NCBI RefSeq assembly: GCF_021728395.1
Contig: NZ_JAKKCM010000001.1
Location: 248,001 to 312,000, forward strand
Direction: 5' to 3'
DNA length: 64,000 nucleotides
Source: Vibrio sp. J1-1
GTDB taxonomy: Bacteria > Pseudomonadota > Gammaproteobacteria > Enterobacterales > Vibrionaceae
Made by a program: the position numbers and the translations under genes. The notes below the pieces were generated by a model that did not search any database, was not told the DNA's origin, and saw only the letters and a list, made by a program, of their open reading frames with translations. How positions within the stretch are numbered: position 1 is the first letter of the stretch; each line of letters begins with the position of its first letter. Positions 10,387-18,760 of this stretch are shown piece by piece.

Positions 10387-11302
10387 TTATTTCTACTGGT
10401 ACTCCATTCTGCGCGGCAATCACAGCTTTTGCCTTCACATCCTTCATACCAAACTCACTCAACCACCAGCCCAACTCTTTCGGTAATTCCAATTCATCTT
10501 TCTTACCGTTACTTCGAGTTAATGGCTCGTGTGCTTCAATAAAGACACTTCTGTCTGGTTCTAATGCCACTTTAACCGGTTGGTTAATGACCGTGACTTT
10601 TTCACCTCGACGTACTTGTTCAAACAGCCACTCAATGTCGTTTGGCTCCATACGGATACAACCCGCGCTGACACGCATACCAATACCAAAATCTTTGTTG
10701 GTACCATGAATAAGGTACTCGCCGTTCCCGTAAGCTAAACGTAATGCGAACATACCCAACGGGTTATCAGGGCCTGCAGGCACAACCGCTGGTAAGTCTA
10801 TGCCTTTTGCTTTGTATTCAGCACGAATAGAAGCCGGTGGTGTCCACGTCGGGTTAGGGCGCTTTTGACTGACACTGGTTGACATTACTGGAGTATCACG
10901 CCCTATACGTCCAATCCCAACCGGGAATACGTGCACGACGTTCTCGTTAGATGGGAAGTAGTACAAGCGCAACTCGGCCAGGTTGATGACGATGCCTTGA
11001 TGAGGAACGTCCGGAAGAATGAGTTGGGTAGGAACAGTAAGAACATGCCCTTCTTGGGGAAGAAAAGGGTCTACGCCTTTATTCGCCGCCATCAAACCCA
11101 GCATTCCAACGTCATATAACTTAGCAATATTAGCCATTGTTTCGCCGTTTTGCACAACGTGGTTTTCAATACGACCAATGACACGACTGCTGTCTGAAGG
11201 TAACTCATACATCTTAGCAAATGACAATCCACTTACTAATGACAACGATACTGATAACAGGGTTCGTTTCGCGATACTCATCGGTCGCTTCTTGCTAAGC
11301 AT
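10376..11302 (-). CDS. L,D-transpeptidase (YkuD family) with LysM-like domain
   Basis: Periplasmic enzyme of 308 residues of the ErfK/YbiS/YcfS group, which joins the C-terminal lysine of Lpp to meso-diaminopimelate in peptidoglycan. A signal peptide covers about residues 1-30 and a LysM-like segment 48-92 (VVQNGETMANIAKLYDVGML). The YkuD domain carries the catalytic motif HGTNKDFGIGMRVSAGCIRM, with active Cys. The start at 11302 has AAGGAA upstream. It begins six bases after the photolyase stop, so it is probably the last gene of that operon. Whether it anchors Lpp or makes 3-3 crosslinks cannot be told from sequence alone. Confidence 0.9.
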   Translation of the reverse strand: MLSKKRPMSIAKRTLLSVSLSLVSGLSFAKMYELPSDSSRVIGRIENHVVQNGETMANIAKLYDVGMLGLMAANKGVDPFLPQEGHVLTVPTQLILPDVPHQGIVINLAELRLYYFPSNENVVHVFPVGIGRIGRDTPVMSTSVSQKRPNPTWTPPASIRAEYKAKGIDLPAVVPAGPDNPLGMFALRLAYGNGEYLIHGTNKDFGIGMRVSAGCIRMEPNDIEWLFEQVRRGEKVTVINQPVKVALEPDRSVFIEAHEPLTRSNGKKDELELPKELGWWLSEFGMKDVKAKAVIAAQNGVPVEITAP

Positions 11303-11308
11303 TTCACT

Positions 11309-12724
11309 CTATTCCTTGGCACTTTTAAAGAGCCGTAAGGTTATCTCTCTTTCTGCTTTATGATCAACCATCGGAGTGTGATAATCCAGTAAAGAAAAAC
11401 CTTCCCAAGTCCATGGTTTGTGGAGGAACTTGTTCGGTACACTTTTTATTTCTGGCACCCAATGACGCACAAAGCGGCCATCAGCATCAAACTTTTCTCC
11501 CTGACTAACAGGATTAAAAATTCGGAAGTAAGGCTGACCATCGCAACCGGTCGACGCAGACCATTGCCAACCTCCATTATTGGCGGCAAAATCACCATCA
11601 ACAAGCTTGCTCATAAAGTACTGTTCACCCCAGCGCCAATCAATGTGAAGATCTTTAGTCAGGAAACTCGCGACTATCATACGTAAGCGATTGTGCATCC
11701 AGCCAGTTTGGTTCAGCTGACGCATCGCAGCGTCTACAATAGGGTAACCTGTGGCTCCTGTTTTCCAGCGCTCAAACGCCTTTTCATCGTAAGACCACTG
11801 AATTTTGTCTTCCCAATCAATAAAACCCTTGCCTTTAACTAGCTTTGGTTCAAACACCAATAAGTGTTGGTAAAACTCACGCCAAATAATTTCACTCAAC
11901 CATGTTGCTTTGCCTTCCGTTAAATCTGATTGCTCATTCTCAGCGAACAATCTGGCAATACACTGTCTTGGAGACAAAGCGCCAATCGCCAGATAAGGAG
12001 ACAATTGACTGGTGCCGTCGGTTGCTGGGAAGTCACGCTGCTCACGGTATTCATCAATTCGCTCACGAGCAAACTCTCTTAATTGATTGAGAATATCACT
12101 CGTTGAAGCCGACCAATACTCACTGGATTTTCGTGGGTAACTGAATGTGAAATTATCATCAAAACATTTCCCTTCTATCGCTTTCAGCTCTTGTCTAGAA
12201 AGCGCTGGTTGTGCATGAGGTTTTGTTACGATGGGTAATTGAAACTTCTGTAGCCAGGCACGTTTGAAAGGTGTAAAAACCTTAAAGTACTCACCCTGTT
12301 TGTTCAGTACAGTAGTCGGTGCGTGAACACACTTATCATGAAATAATTCAAAGCTCACACCAGACTGATTTAATGCATCAGATACTTTTCGGTCAAGCTC
12401 CTGCTCGTTCACTTCGTAGTGGATATTTGCCATTACGCCCGTGGCGTTTAGAACCTGCACCCAATGACTTATCACCGCACTGCAATCAGAGAACTTATCG
12501 ACTTCGGCATATAAAAACGGAATGTTCAGTTCTGTGAGTTCTTCATTCAAGTGCTCCAGGCGACGAGCGATGAGATCCGCTTGCATCGGAGCCATATGAT
12601 GCGCTTGCCACTGCTGAGGCGTCGCAATAAAACAGGCGACTACAGGTTGCCCCGAGTCTAGGGCCGCTTGTAATGCCGTGTGGTCTAACGTTCTTAAATC
12701 ACGTCGAAACCATACCAGAACCAT
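11309..12724 (-). CDS. phrB: Deoxyribodipyrimidine photolyase (class I CPD)
   Basis: A 471-residue light-driven DNA repair enzyme that splits cyclobutane pyrimidine dimers. The N-terminal antenna domain begins VLVWFRRDLRTLDH. The FAD-binding domain shows GTSQLSPYLAIGALSPRQCI near residue 240, EIIWREFYQHLL near 275 and the block TGYPIVDAAMRQLNQTGWMHN, including the dimer-contact tryptophan. WQWSASTGCDGQPYFRIFNP near 385 completes the family signature. It is the third gene of a tight set: MerR stop and photolyase start are nine bases apart. Confidence 0.96.
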   Translation of the reverse strand: MVLVWFRRDLRTLDHTALQAALDSGQPVVACFIATPQQWQAHHMAPMQADLIARRLEHLNEELTELNIPFLYAEVDKFSDCSAVISHWVQVLNATGVMANIHYEVNEQELDRKVSDALNQSGVSFELFHDKCVHAPTTVLNKQGEYFKVFTPFKRAWLQKFQLPIVTKPHAQPALSRQELKAIEGKCFDDNFTFSYPRKSSEYWSASTSDILNQLREFARERIDEYREQRDFPATDGTSQLSPYLAIGALSPRQCIARLFAENEQSDLTEGKATWLSEIIWREFYQHLLVFEPKLVKGKGFIDWEDKIQWSYDEKAFERWKTGATGYPIVDAAMRQLNQTGWMHNRLRMIVASFLTKDLHIDWRWGEQYFMSKLVDGDFAANNGGWQWSASTGCDGQPYFRIFNPVSQGEKFDADGRFVRHWVPEIKSVPNKFLHKPWTWEGFSLLDYHTPMVDHKAEREITLRLFKSAKE

Positions 12725-12733
12725 GATGTCTCC

Positions 12734-13549
12734 TTAGCTATTCTCTACCTGATCTACATGAAGTTTCTTTATTACCTCTGAGCATTGAATCTGGTTGGGA
12801 AATTGCGCTTGCATCGCTTTTAACACTTCAACCTGTTTGGCTGGTAGTGCTTTATTAGAAAACAAAAATATACGTTGATAACGATCGACAACCTGATGTT
12901 CAGCCAGACCTGAAATGTCATTAACGTTAGCAATTAAGGTTGTGTGATAACCTTGCTCACAACGTATTGCTGCTTGAATCCAGCTTTCTGCTTCTCGGGT
13001 TTGTTCAAAGCAAACCAGCAAACACTTCCCTTTAGAAGACGCCTTGTTTTCAGAGTCAACGATAAGTGCCAGTCGTTTGATCAGACATGTCTGAAACAGC
13101 CCCATCTGTATTGAGCGAAGCGATCCTTTGACGAGCTCTAATGCTTCAAATACAGGCTCAATGAACTGCTCAACGACTAAATTGAGAGGATATTCCTTCA
13201 TTACCGATGACAATATACTCTCCGTCTTGGCATGATTAAGATCGGATAATGCTGAAAGCAGGGTTTCCACCTCTTCCAAAGTTGCTGGCTCAGCACTCAT
13301 TTCTAACTCATTAGCCTCGCCCAGCAGACCTTTCACCTTGCCAATTGCGATGCCTTTCGCCAGCCAACTTTGTATTTCTTTAATGGTGTCAATATCCTGC
13401 TGGCGATACAAACGATGTCCCTTATCTGTCCGCTGCGGTTGAATCAGATTGTATCGCCTCTGCCAAGCTCGCAAAGTGACAGGCTTTACTCCTGTTATCT
13501 CTGCGACATCTCTAATTGCGTACAGTTTCACTTCTGAATTACAAACCAT
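12734..13549 (-). CDS. MerR-family regulator, MlrA/LitR-like, without cobalamin-binding residues
   Basis: A 271-residue regulator. The N-terminal MerR helix-turn-helix (YAIRDVAEITGVKPVTLRAWQRRY) spans about residues 9-32 and the wing contains GHRLYRQQDI. Residues 90-170 resemble the helical cap and 180-260 the Rossmann-like part of light-sensing CarH/LitR proteins. The tryptophan and histidines that hold B12 there are absent (VKGSLRSIQMGLFQ and REAESW replace the usual motifs). It is therefore likely B12-independent, as in MlrA. It overlaps the preceding ybgA-like gene by 11 bases and precedes phrB. An MlrA-like palindrome overlaps the operon promoter, suggesting autoregulation. Confidence 0.85.
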   Translation of the reverse strand: MVCNSEVKLYAIRDVAEITGVKPVTLRAWQRRYNLIQPQRTDKGHRLYRQQDIDTIKEIQSWLAKGIAIGKVKGLLGEANELEMSAEPATLEEVETLLSALSDLNHAKTESILSSVMKEYPLNLVVEQFIEPVFEALELVKGSLRSIQMGLFQTCLIKRLALIVDSENKASSKGKCLLVCFEQTREAESWIQAAIRCEQGYHTTLIANVNDISGLAEHQVVDRYQRIFLFSNKALPAKQVEVLKAMQAQFPNQIQCSEVIKKLHVDQVENS

Positions 13550-14489
13550 AACGTAATCTCATCTCCTGCGGGTGCGGCTGTAAGTATTTTTGCTTCTGTA
13601 AATACTCGTCTGGGTAATTATTTAAATAATGTTTAATCAGTGTTAGCGGCGCGAGCAACGGCAGTACACCAGTGCGATAATCATGAATAACCGTCGCTAA
13701 CTCTTCTTTTTCGTCTTTTGTTAATGCACTTTTAAAGTAACCCTGCAGATGCATCAATACGTTGGTGTTATTTTTCCGACTGGCTCGATTTGAAAGTGCT
13801 TTCATTAAGCCCAGACGATACTGTGCATAAAAGTCTTCAATCTCGTAGCTTGCAACATCCGCAACTAGTCTACCCAAAGATCGGTATGATTCTGGATGAT
13901 GTGCCATCAGCGTTAATTTGTAGCGAGAGTGGAAATCGATAATTTTGCCACGAGTCGGCTCACCTGCCATGGATTGATAAAAGTCATTCAGGCAGTAAAT
14001 GCGAGTGATAAAATTCTCTTTAAGCACAGGATCATTTAAGCGGCCATCTTCTTCCACTGGCAACCATGGCATCTTTTGCATCAGCGTTTGCGTGTACAAC
14101 CCCACCCCTTCCTTAGAAGCATGATGCTTGCTGTAAACTTTGACTCGCTCCATGCCACAAGTAGGCGATTTGGCACACACAATGTAGCCACACAATTGCT
14201 GGCTCTGTAGCTCGTCCACTTTTTTAGCAGAGTATGCCAACATATTGTCAGTGTGATCATTCTCAGGATTTTTTGTTTCAACGAGCGCTACCCGCTCTGC
14301 ATCAGAAATCAGACGAATAGTAGGTCGAGGTACAGGCATACCAACCCCAACCTCTGGACAAACAGAAACAAAGTCGAAGTAATTACTGAGCTCTTTAGTC
14401 ACAAAGTTACTGACCTTATGGCCAGAATCAAAACGAACACGCTCACCGAGTACACAAGAACTGATACCAACTTTGATTGAAGATTCCAT
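13539..14489 (-). CDS. DUF523-DUF1722 protein (YbgA-like)
   Basis: The N-terminal DUF523 half carries the cysteine motifs ISSCVLGERVRFDSGHK and VCPEVGVGMPVPRP, plus CAKSPTCGMERVK near residue 110. The C-terminal half is DUF1722, as in E. coli YbgA (AHHPESYRSLGRLVAD, YQSMAGEPTRGKIIDFHSRY). The function is not established; E. coli ybgA also lies directly upstream of phr, so a role linked to light or photolyase is plausible. The ATG at 14489 is chosen over the TTG at 14510 because GGGATGG lies eight bases before it. Confidence 0.88.
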   Translation of the reverse strand: MESSIKVGISSCVLGERVRFDSGHKVSNFVTKELSNYFDFVSVCPEVGVGMPVPRPTIRLISDAERVALVETKNPENDHTDNMLAYSAKKVDELQSQQLCGYIVCAKSPTCGMERVKVYSKHHASKEGVGLYTQTLMQKMPWLPVEEDGRLNDPVLKENFITRIYCLNDFYQSMAGEPTRGKIIDFHSRYKLTLMAHHPESYRSLGRLVADVASYEIEDFYAQYRLGLMKALSNRASRKNNTNVLMHLQGYFKSALTKDEKEELATVIHDYRTGVLPLLAPLTLIKHYLNNYPDEYLQKQKYLQPHPQEMRLRYGL

Positions 14490-14503
14490 AATAACACCAT
14501 CCC

Positions 14504-14526
14504 TATACAAAAGGTTTTGTTGTATA
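14504..14526. promoter_or_regulatory. Inverted repeat over the transcription start region of the ybgA-merR-phr operon
   Basis: TATACAA (14504-14510) and TTGTATA (14520-14526) form a perfect inverted repeat with nine bases between. It lies just downstream of the proposed -10 and 15 bases before the ybgA-like start. The half-site resembles that of the palindrome at 14549. Confidence 0.5.
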
Positions 14527-14527
14527 A

Positions 14528-14556
14528 CTTATAGCAAGCCATCCTTTATTGTACAA
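14528..14556 (-). promoter_or_regulatory. Promoter of the ybgA-merR-phr-ldt operon
   Basis: On the minus strand TTGTAC (14551-14556) and an extended -10, TGC-TATAAG (TATAAG at 14528-14533), are separated by 17 bases. The start of transcription would fall near 14521, about 30 bases before the ATG. Confidence 0.55.
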
Positions 14557-14573
14557 GAAAATAATTTGTACAA
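14549..14573. promoter_or_regulatory. MlrA-like operator palindrome
   Basis: TTGTACA and TGTACAA are separated by 11 bases. The half-site is the one reported for E. coli MlrA, a MerR-family relative of the regulator encoded in this operon. The left arm covers the -35 element, so binding should affect this promoter. Repression or activation cannot be told. Confidence 0.6.
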
Positions 14574-14886
14574 TTTAAGCATTTTACTTCGCCAATTTGG
14601 ATTTCGATCACCGAGAGTGAAAAAAGAATTTCCGCTTAAACCACCGATTCTGTGGGCACCGTCAACAAACCTGCATCAAGCAAATCGATTGCCTTTTTGC
14701 TTTCAACAGATTTAGTTATAATGATTAATATTGGTTTCCATAAGAGTGCTTTTTGTGACCAACCTCTCAAGGGTAAGGTGTACTCCCCGATATTATTGCC
14801 TCAACGAAAACGAACGAATTCAACAGAATTGGTAACAGGCATCTATACTGGGTCTGTTTTATCAAATAAAACTTTGGAGAGCACTT
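14574..14886 (+). promoter_or_regulatory. deoD upstream region with candidate promoters
   Basis: Gene-free stretch. A perfect TATAAT at 14717-14722 lacks a good -35. A nearer candidate is TATACT at 14844-14849 with TCAACA 18 bases upstream. A TGTGA half-site at 14754 could belong to a CRP or CytR site but has no clear partner. Confidence 0.3.
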
Positions 14887-15597
14887 ATGGCAACCCCACA
14901 CATCAACGCACAACCAGGTGATTTCGCTGAAACAGTTCTAATGCCTGGCGATCCTTTGCGAGCTAAATACATTGCAGAAACGTTCCTGGAAGATGTGAAG
15001 CAAGTTTGTGACGTTCGAAACATGTTCGGCTTCACTGGCACTTACAAAGGTAAAAAAGTATCAGTTATGGGCCACGGTATGGGTATCCCATCATGCTGCA
15101 TCTACGTACACGAGTTGATCGCTGAGTATGGCGTGAAAAACGTTATCCGTGTTGGTAGCTGTGGTGCTGTTCGTGACGATGTAAACCTGATGGACGTAGT
15201 CATCGGTATGGGTGCTTCTACAGACTCAAAAGTAAACCGTATCCGTTTCAACAACCACGACTTCGCGGCAATTGCTGACTACGGTCTGCTGGAAGAAGCG
15301 GTAAAACAAGCTCGCCAGCAAGAAGTACCAGTAAAAGTGGGTAACGTGTTCTCTGCTGACCTATTCTACACACCAGAAGCGGACATCTTCGAGAAGATGG
15401 AAAAACTAGGTATCCTAGGTGTCGATATGGAAGCGGCAGGCATCTACGGCGTAGCTGCTGACTTAGGTGCAAAAGCACTGACTATCCTGACGGTTTCTGA
15501 CCACATCATCCGTGGTGAAAAACTAAGCTCTGAAGAGCGTCAAAAGTCATTCAACGACATGATGAAAGTTGCAATAGAAACAGCAATCAACATCTAA
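14887..15597 (+). CDS. deoD: Purine nucleoside phosphorylase, DeoD type
   Basis: A 236-residue hexameric-type phosphorylase that cleaves purine (deoxy)nucleosides with phosphate to base and (deoxy)ribose 1-phosphate. Family marks: [13 protein letters not shown] near residue 20, [12 protein letters not shown] near 64, RVGSCGAV near 87, [10 protein letters not shown] near 178 and the catalytic aspartate in TVSDHI near 204. It starts at ATG 14887 after TTGGAGAG. The zinc-ribbon gene follows 61 bases later with a hairpin between. As a chromosome II copy it may be a second deoD in the genome. Confidence 0.96.
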   Translation: MATPHINAQPGDFAETVLMPGDPLRAKYIAETFLEDVKQVCDVRNMFGFTGTYKGKKVSVMGHGMGIPSCCIYVHELIAEYGVKNVIRVGSCGAVRDDVNLMDVVIGMGASTDSKVNRIRFNNHDFAAIADYGLLEEAVKQARQQEVPVKVGNVFSADLFYTPEADIFEKMEKLGILGVDMEAAGIYGVAADLGAKALTILTVSDHIIRGEKLSSEERQKSFNDMMKVAIETAINI

Positions 15598-15611
15598 GTC
15601 ATGAATTATTT

Positions 15612-15634
15612 GCAGCCAGTGCCTGACTGGCTGC
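15612..15634 (+). terminator. Hairpin after deoD without T run
   Basis: GCAGCCAGT pairs perfectly with ACTGGCTGC around five bases, but CCGAATT follows. It is more likely an attenuating or mRNA-protecting stem than a full terminator. Confidence 0.5.
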
Positions 15635-15658
15635 CCGAATTACCCAGAGGGGGCGATC

Positions 15659-17128
15659 GTGTCTAACGGCGAACTGCCAAAAGATGCAGATGGGTTACAA
15701 CTCAACTTTTGTAAAACATTGGCGTGTGACAACTTTGGATTGAGTGATGCAAAACGTTACGTTCTGCAACATGCTAACCCTAAGCGTCCGGCGATGGTAT
15801 GCCGTGAATGTGGAGCTTTCCCCCCCTTACTTAATAATCGCGATGTGGTGAACGAACTTCATCGTCTTCGGCACGTTCATAGTGACGGCTTGCCTGCGTG
15901 TCGCAATAATGACTGCGACAACTTCGGACTTTCTGTCCATACACATAAACACCTCTACCACGCGTTCGGTTACAGCGGCGATCGTCAACGTTACCGCTGC
16001 AAAGCGTGTCAAAGTACTTTCGTCGATAAGTGGTCCGGTGCAAACAAAAAGCTACAGTTTCAAGAGAATCTGATGGCACTCCTATTCACGGGTTACTCTG
16101 TCCGCGAAATCTGCCGTAAGCTCAGTATCAACCCGAAAACGTTTTACGATCATGTCGATCATATTGCCAGTCGCTGTCGCCGTAAATTAGCGACTATTGA
16201 TGCACGGTGGGTAAACCATGCGAATCACTATGAGTTAGCATCAAATTACGTCGCTTTGCAGCCAAAGAGTAACAATGGCGTATACTGGATCGTCTCCGGT
16301 GAAGCGCATTCCGGTTATATTCTTTGTCAGCACGTTAACTACGCTTCTGATGAAGAACCAACTGGTACCGTTGATCATAACCCGTACGATCAGGTATCTC
16401 GCTTTGTCTCTCAAGAGTACACTGCAGAAGCCAGCGAACCACCAGCCGCCCCGTCAAGCAAACTTCGTGAACGCATCGACCAAAAATACCAGACCATTTT
16501 AGCTCGCGGTAATGTGGAAGATCCGCTTGGGAATCTGGCCGTCTTTCATTACCCATCCAAAGGGGCGATTATTCGACCACCTTACACATCTTACGCGCAT
16601 TATTTACATGTCCTTGATATGTGTAGTCCAAGTAAACGCGTGTCTATTTACATGCCCCAGGATCCGCTGCTTCGCTCTGCGGCATTGAGCGTGTGTCTGT
16701 CTCGTATTAAAGAAAAAAATATCGACTTGATGTATGTCGACGAAGACCCAGCATGGGATATGAACTTACCATTTGGCAAAATTGATATTGCTTACATGAG
16801 TTGGTGGCGAGACCGTTGGGCGATCTCAAACCAAGGAGATAACAGCAAAGGAATTTGTTACCTCGCAGGTGATCACAATGAACCTGAAAAATGGTTCCAT
16901 GTTGCCACAACACGTCAAGTTCAATTCTACCAAAATCGATTTCAGCTACTCTTTGAAAGCTTCATCAACGAACCTCGTCGCAAATTAAGACCTGGAGGTC
17001 TGTTACCTCTTTTAGACATCTTCAGAGCTTGGCATAATTTGTGCTATCAAGATAAAGAAGGTCTCACGGCGGCTCAAAGGCTCGAAGTTACTAACGCCCC
17101 TTTGACGATTAAACAGCTCCTATCCTAA
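15659..17128 (+). CDS. Zinc-ribbon/HTH protein of unknown function, transposase-like layout
   Basis: A 489-residue predicted cytoplasmic protein starting at GTG after AGAGGGGG. Two related Cys clusters share the phrase CDNFGLS (near residues 22 and 82). The first reads C-x4-C with a later C-x2-C (CRECG), the second C-x4-C with CKACQ near 116, so two zinc ribbons are likely. An HTH follows (TGYSVREICRKLSINPKTFYDH, 140-162). Ribbon plus HTH recalls the InsA part of IS1 and IS1595-type transposases. The next segment (YWIVSGEAHSGYILCQHVNY, near 204) could be the first strands of an RNase H fold. No inverted repeats flank it, so any link is to a domesticated form. Function unknown; it may be cotranscribed with deoD. 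Confidence 0.75.
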   Translation: MSNGELPKDADGLQLNFCKTLACDNFGLSDAKRYVLQHANPKRPAMVCRECGAFPPLLNNRDVVNELHRLRHVHSDGLPACRNNDCDNFGLSVHTHKHLYHAFGYSGDRQRYRCKACQSTFVDKWSGANKKLQFQENLMALLFTGYSVREICRKLSINPKTFYDHVDHIASRCRRKLATIDARWVNHANHYELASNYVALQPKSNNGVYWIVSGEAHSGYILCQHVNYASDEEPTGTVDHNPYDQVSRFVSQEYTAEASEPPAAPSSKLRERIDQKYQTILARGNVEDPLGNLAVFHYPSKGAIIRPPYTSYAHYLHVLDMCSPSKRVSIYMPQDPLLRSAALSVCLSRIKEKNIDLMYVDEDPAWDMNLPFGKIDIAYMSWWRDRWAISNQGDNSKGICYLAGDHNEPEKWFHVATTRQVQFYQNRFQLLFESFINEPRRKLRPGGLLPLLDIFRAWHNLCYQDKEGLTAAQRLEVTNAPLTIKQLLS

Positions 17129-17275
17129 CGGTCTGAATCATTAGGAGCCATGACGATATCAATGAGATCTCCTGATGATTTATGAAGTAGTACTTGATCT
17201 GCTCTCGTAATGAAATGCGCTCCTAGCTACGAAGTTTAGGTGTAAGTTCCAGCTCGATAGTCATGGATGTAAACG

Positions 17276-18760
17276 TTGGATAGAAGCCAAACTCAGCTAG
17301 CATACGAGCTAGCACTGCTTAAAGAACAAGTGAGATCTCAACCTCAATCCACTCTGCGTAAAGCTGAGCAGCTGCGTGTTACAACAAAACAAATGTTGTT
17401 TATCGAAGGCGAGATCCAAGCCTTACTTATCATGTCACACTGTTGCTGGTGCGCTATGGATTATCGTCAAGGCCTTAAGCTTATCAAGGCAGCCTACGAC
17501 AAGCAGAACCAGCTCGAGACCGATGAGCACCTTCCAGAAATTCTTCACACATTTGCGCTTCAGTACTGGGGGCAAGCCAAATATTTTTCAGCTCAGCAAT
17601 ACTGGGTTAATGCTCTCGAACAATCCGCCCTTGTCGACAATATCGAAATCCAACTTGAATCACTGATTGGGCTCGGTAACGTTTGGCGTATCACCAATCA
17701 ACACAAACTTGCCACATCAACGCATCAGTTAGCCGTAAAAGTGGCGAACAATGTCCGCATTTCCTGGATGGAAGGCAAAGCCCGTATTTTACTAGCGTGG
17801 GATTACTACCTACAGAAGGATTACGTCAACATGTTGATTGTTCTTGATGGTGCAACCGAAGCGCTAAAAGATCATCAAGATTCGACATGGCAAGCGGAAA
17901 TATGGGACATCAAAGGACTGGCTTTACTCGGGTTAGAGAGATTAGACGCAGCAGAAGTTGCGACGAAAAAAGCACATCAGATTGCCATTGATCATGATCT
18001 TACTTGGATGAAGGCGCATTCGTTCACCAGCAGAGCTCGTCTGGAACTTCTGCGTAACAATACCGAAAGTGCAACAAGATTGTTAATTGCCGCTGAAGGG
18101 GCCGCCCAGCATTTTGATAAGGGTGAATTACTTAGTCAGATTTGCTACCAGCAGTCGCGTGTTGCAGAAGAACAAGGTCAGTTTGAAGCCGCATTCTACG
18201 CTTTCCAAAAATACCGCAAGCACTCGCTTCAAATGCTAAAAGAACAAATGCATCAACTCAATCAGGATAAAGCGCACAGCGCCAAGCGCAAACTTGAACA
18301 GCGCGCTCGAAAACTGATTAACCATATTCGTTCTCAGTATGAATATGATCCCGAAAAACACCTTTCTAAACTCGTCTCTGAAACCTATTGGTGGGAGCAA
18401 CTTGTTCTCTTCAAAACTGAGCTTAAACAATCGAATCACGCGATTATCATGATCCGTCACGCCGAACCGGCTTTTTTGGATGCCTGTACCGAACTCGTCC
18501 ACTCTTTAACCACGCCAAACGATTTAGTATCCCGCATTTCTAATGACCGGCTTGCTATGTTAATAGCGGAAAAAGGTCAGGCGGCTGAATCGCTGTGTAA
18601 GACGGTCCAGTCCATGATAAAAATTTATCCATGGGAGAGACAAGGTCTGAAAGGACCAATGCCCACCCTGTATGTACAAGATATTCTGACTTTCCCGTTC
18701 ACATTAGAGCAATTAGAAGAAAGCCCTATAGAGGTAATGAAAAATGGAACAGTTACTTAA
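17276..18760 (+). CDS. TPR protein with degenerate GGDEF domain
   Basis: A 494-residue soluble protein with TPR-like helical repeats over about residues 1-330 and a C-terminal domain from about 350. Aligned by eye to the next gene, this domain keeps the GGDEF scaffold (YDP...W...L....AIIMIRHAEP, then RISNDRLAMLI where RFGGEEFLVIL stands in the partner). SNDRL replaces GGEEF and the metal/substrate residues are gone, so it should not make c-di-GMP. The first possible start is TTG at 17276, since TAA at 17270 closes the frame; the ribosome site is weak and the start uncertain. It overlaps the following GGDEF gene by 17 bases, so the products are probably made together. Confidence 0.75.
   Translation: MDRSQTQLAYELALLKEQVRSQPQSTLRKAEQLRVTTKQMLFIEGEIQALLIMSHCCWCAMDYRQGLKLIKAAYDKQNQLETDEHLPEILHTFALQYWGQAKYFSAQQYWVNALEQSALVDNIEIQLESLIGLGNVWRITNQHKLATSTHQLAVKVANNVRISWMEGKARILLAWDYYLQKDYVNMLIVLDGATEALKDHQDSTWQAEIWDIKGLALLGLERLDAAEVATKKAHQIAIDHDLTWMKAHSFTSRARLELLRNNTESATRLLIAAEGAAQHFDKGELLSQICYQQSRVAEEQGQFEAAFYAFQKYRKHSLQMLKEQMHQLNQDKAHSAKRKLEQRARKLINHIRSQYEYDPEKHLSKLVSETYWWEQLVLFKTELKQSNHAIIMIRHAEPAFLDACTELVHSLTTPNDLVSRISNDRLAMLIAEKGQAAESLCKTVQSMIKIYPWERQGLKGPMPTLYVQDILTFPFTLEQLEESPIEVMKNGTVT

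Noticed and set aside
14720..14886. Purine riboswitch or classic CytR/CRP array before deoD
   Set aside because: No conserved three-way-junction core was found and only one TGTGA half-site is visible.
15659..17128. Active insertion sequence
   Set aside because: The transposase-like gene has no visible flanking inverted repeats or target-site duplication.
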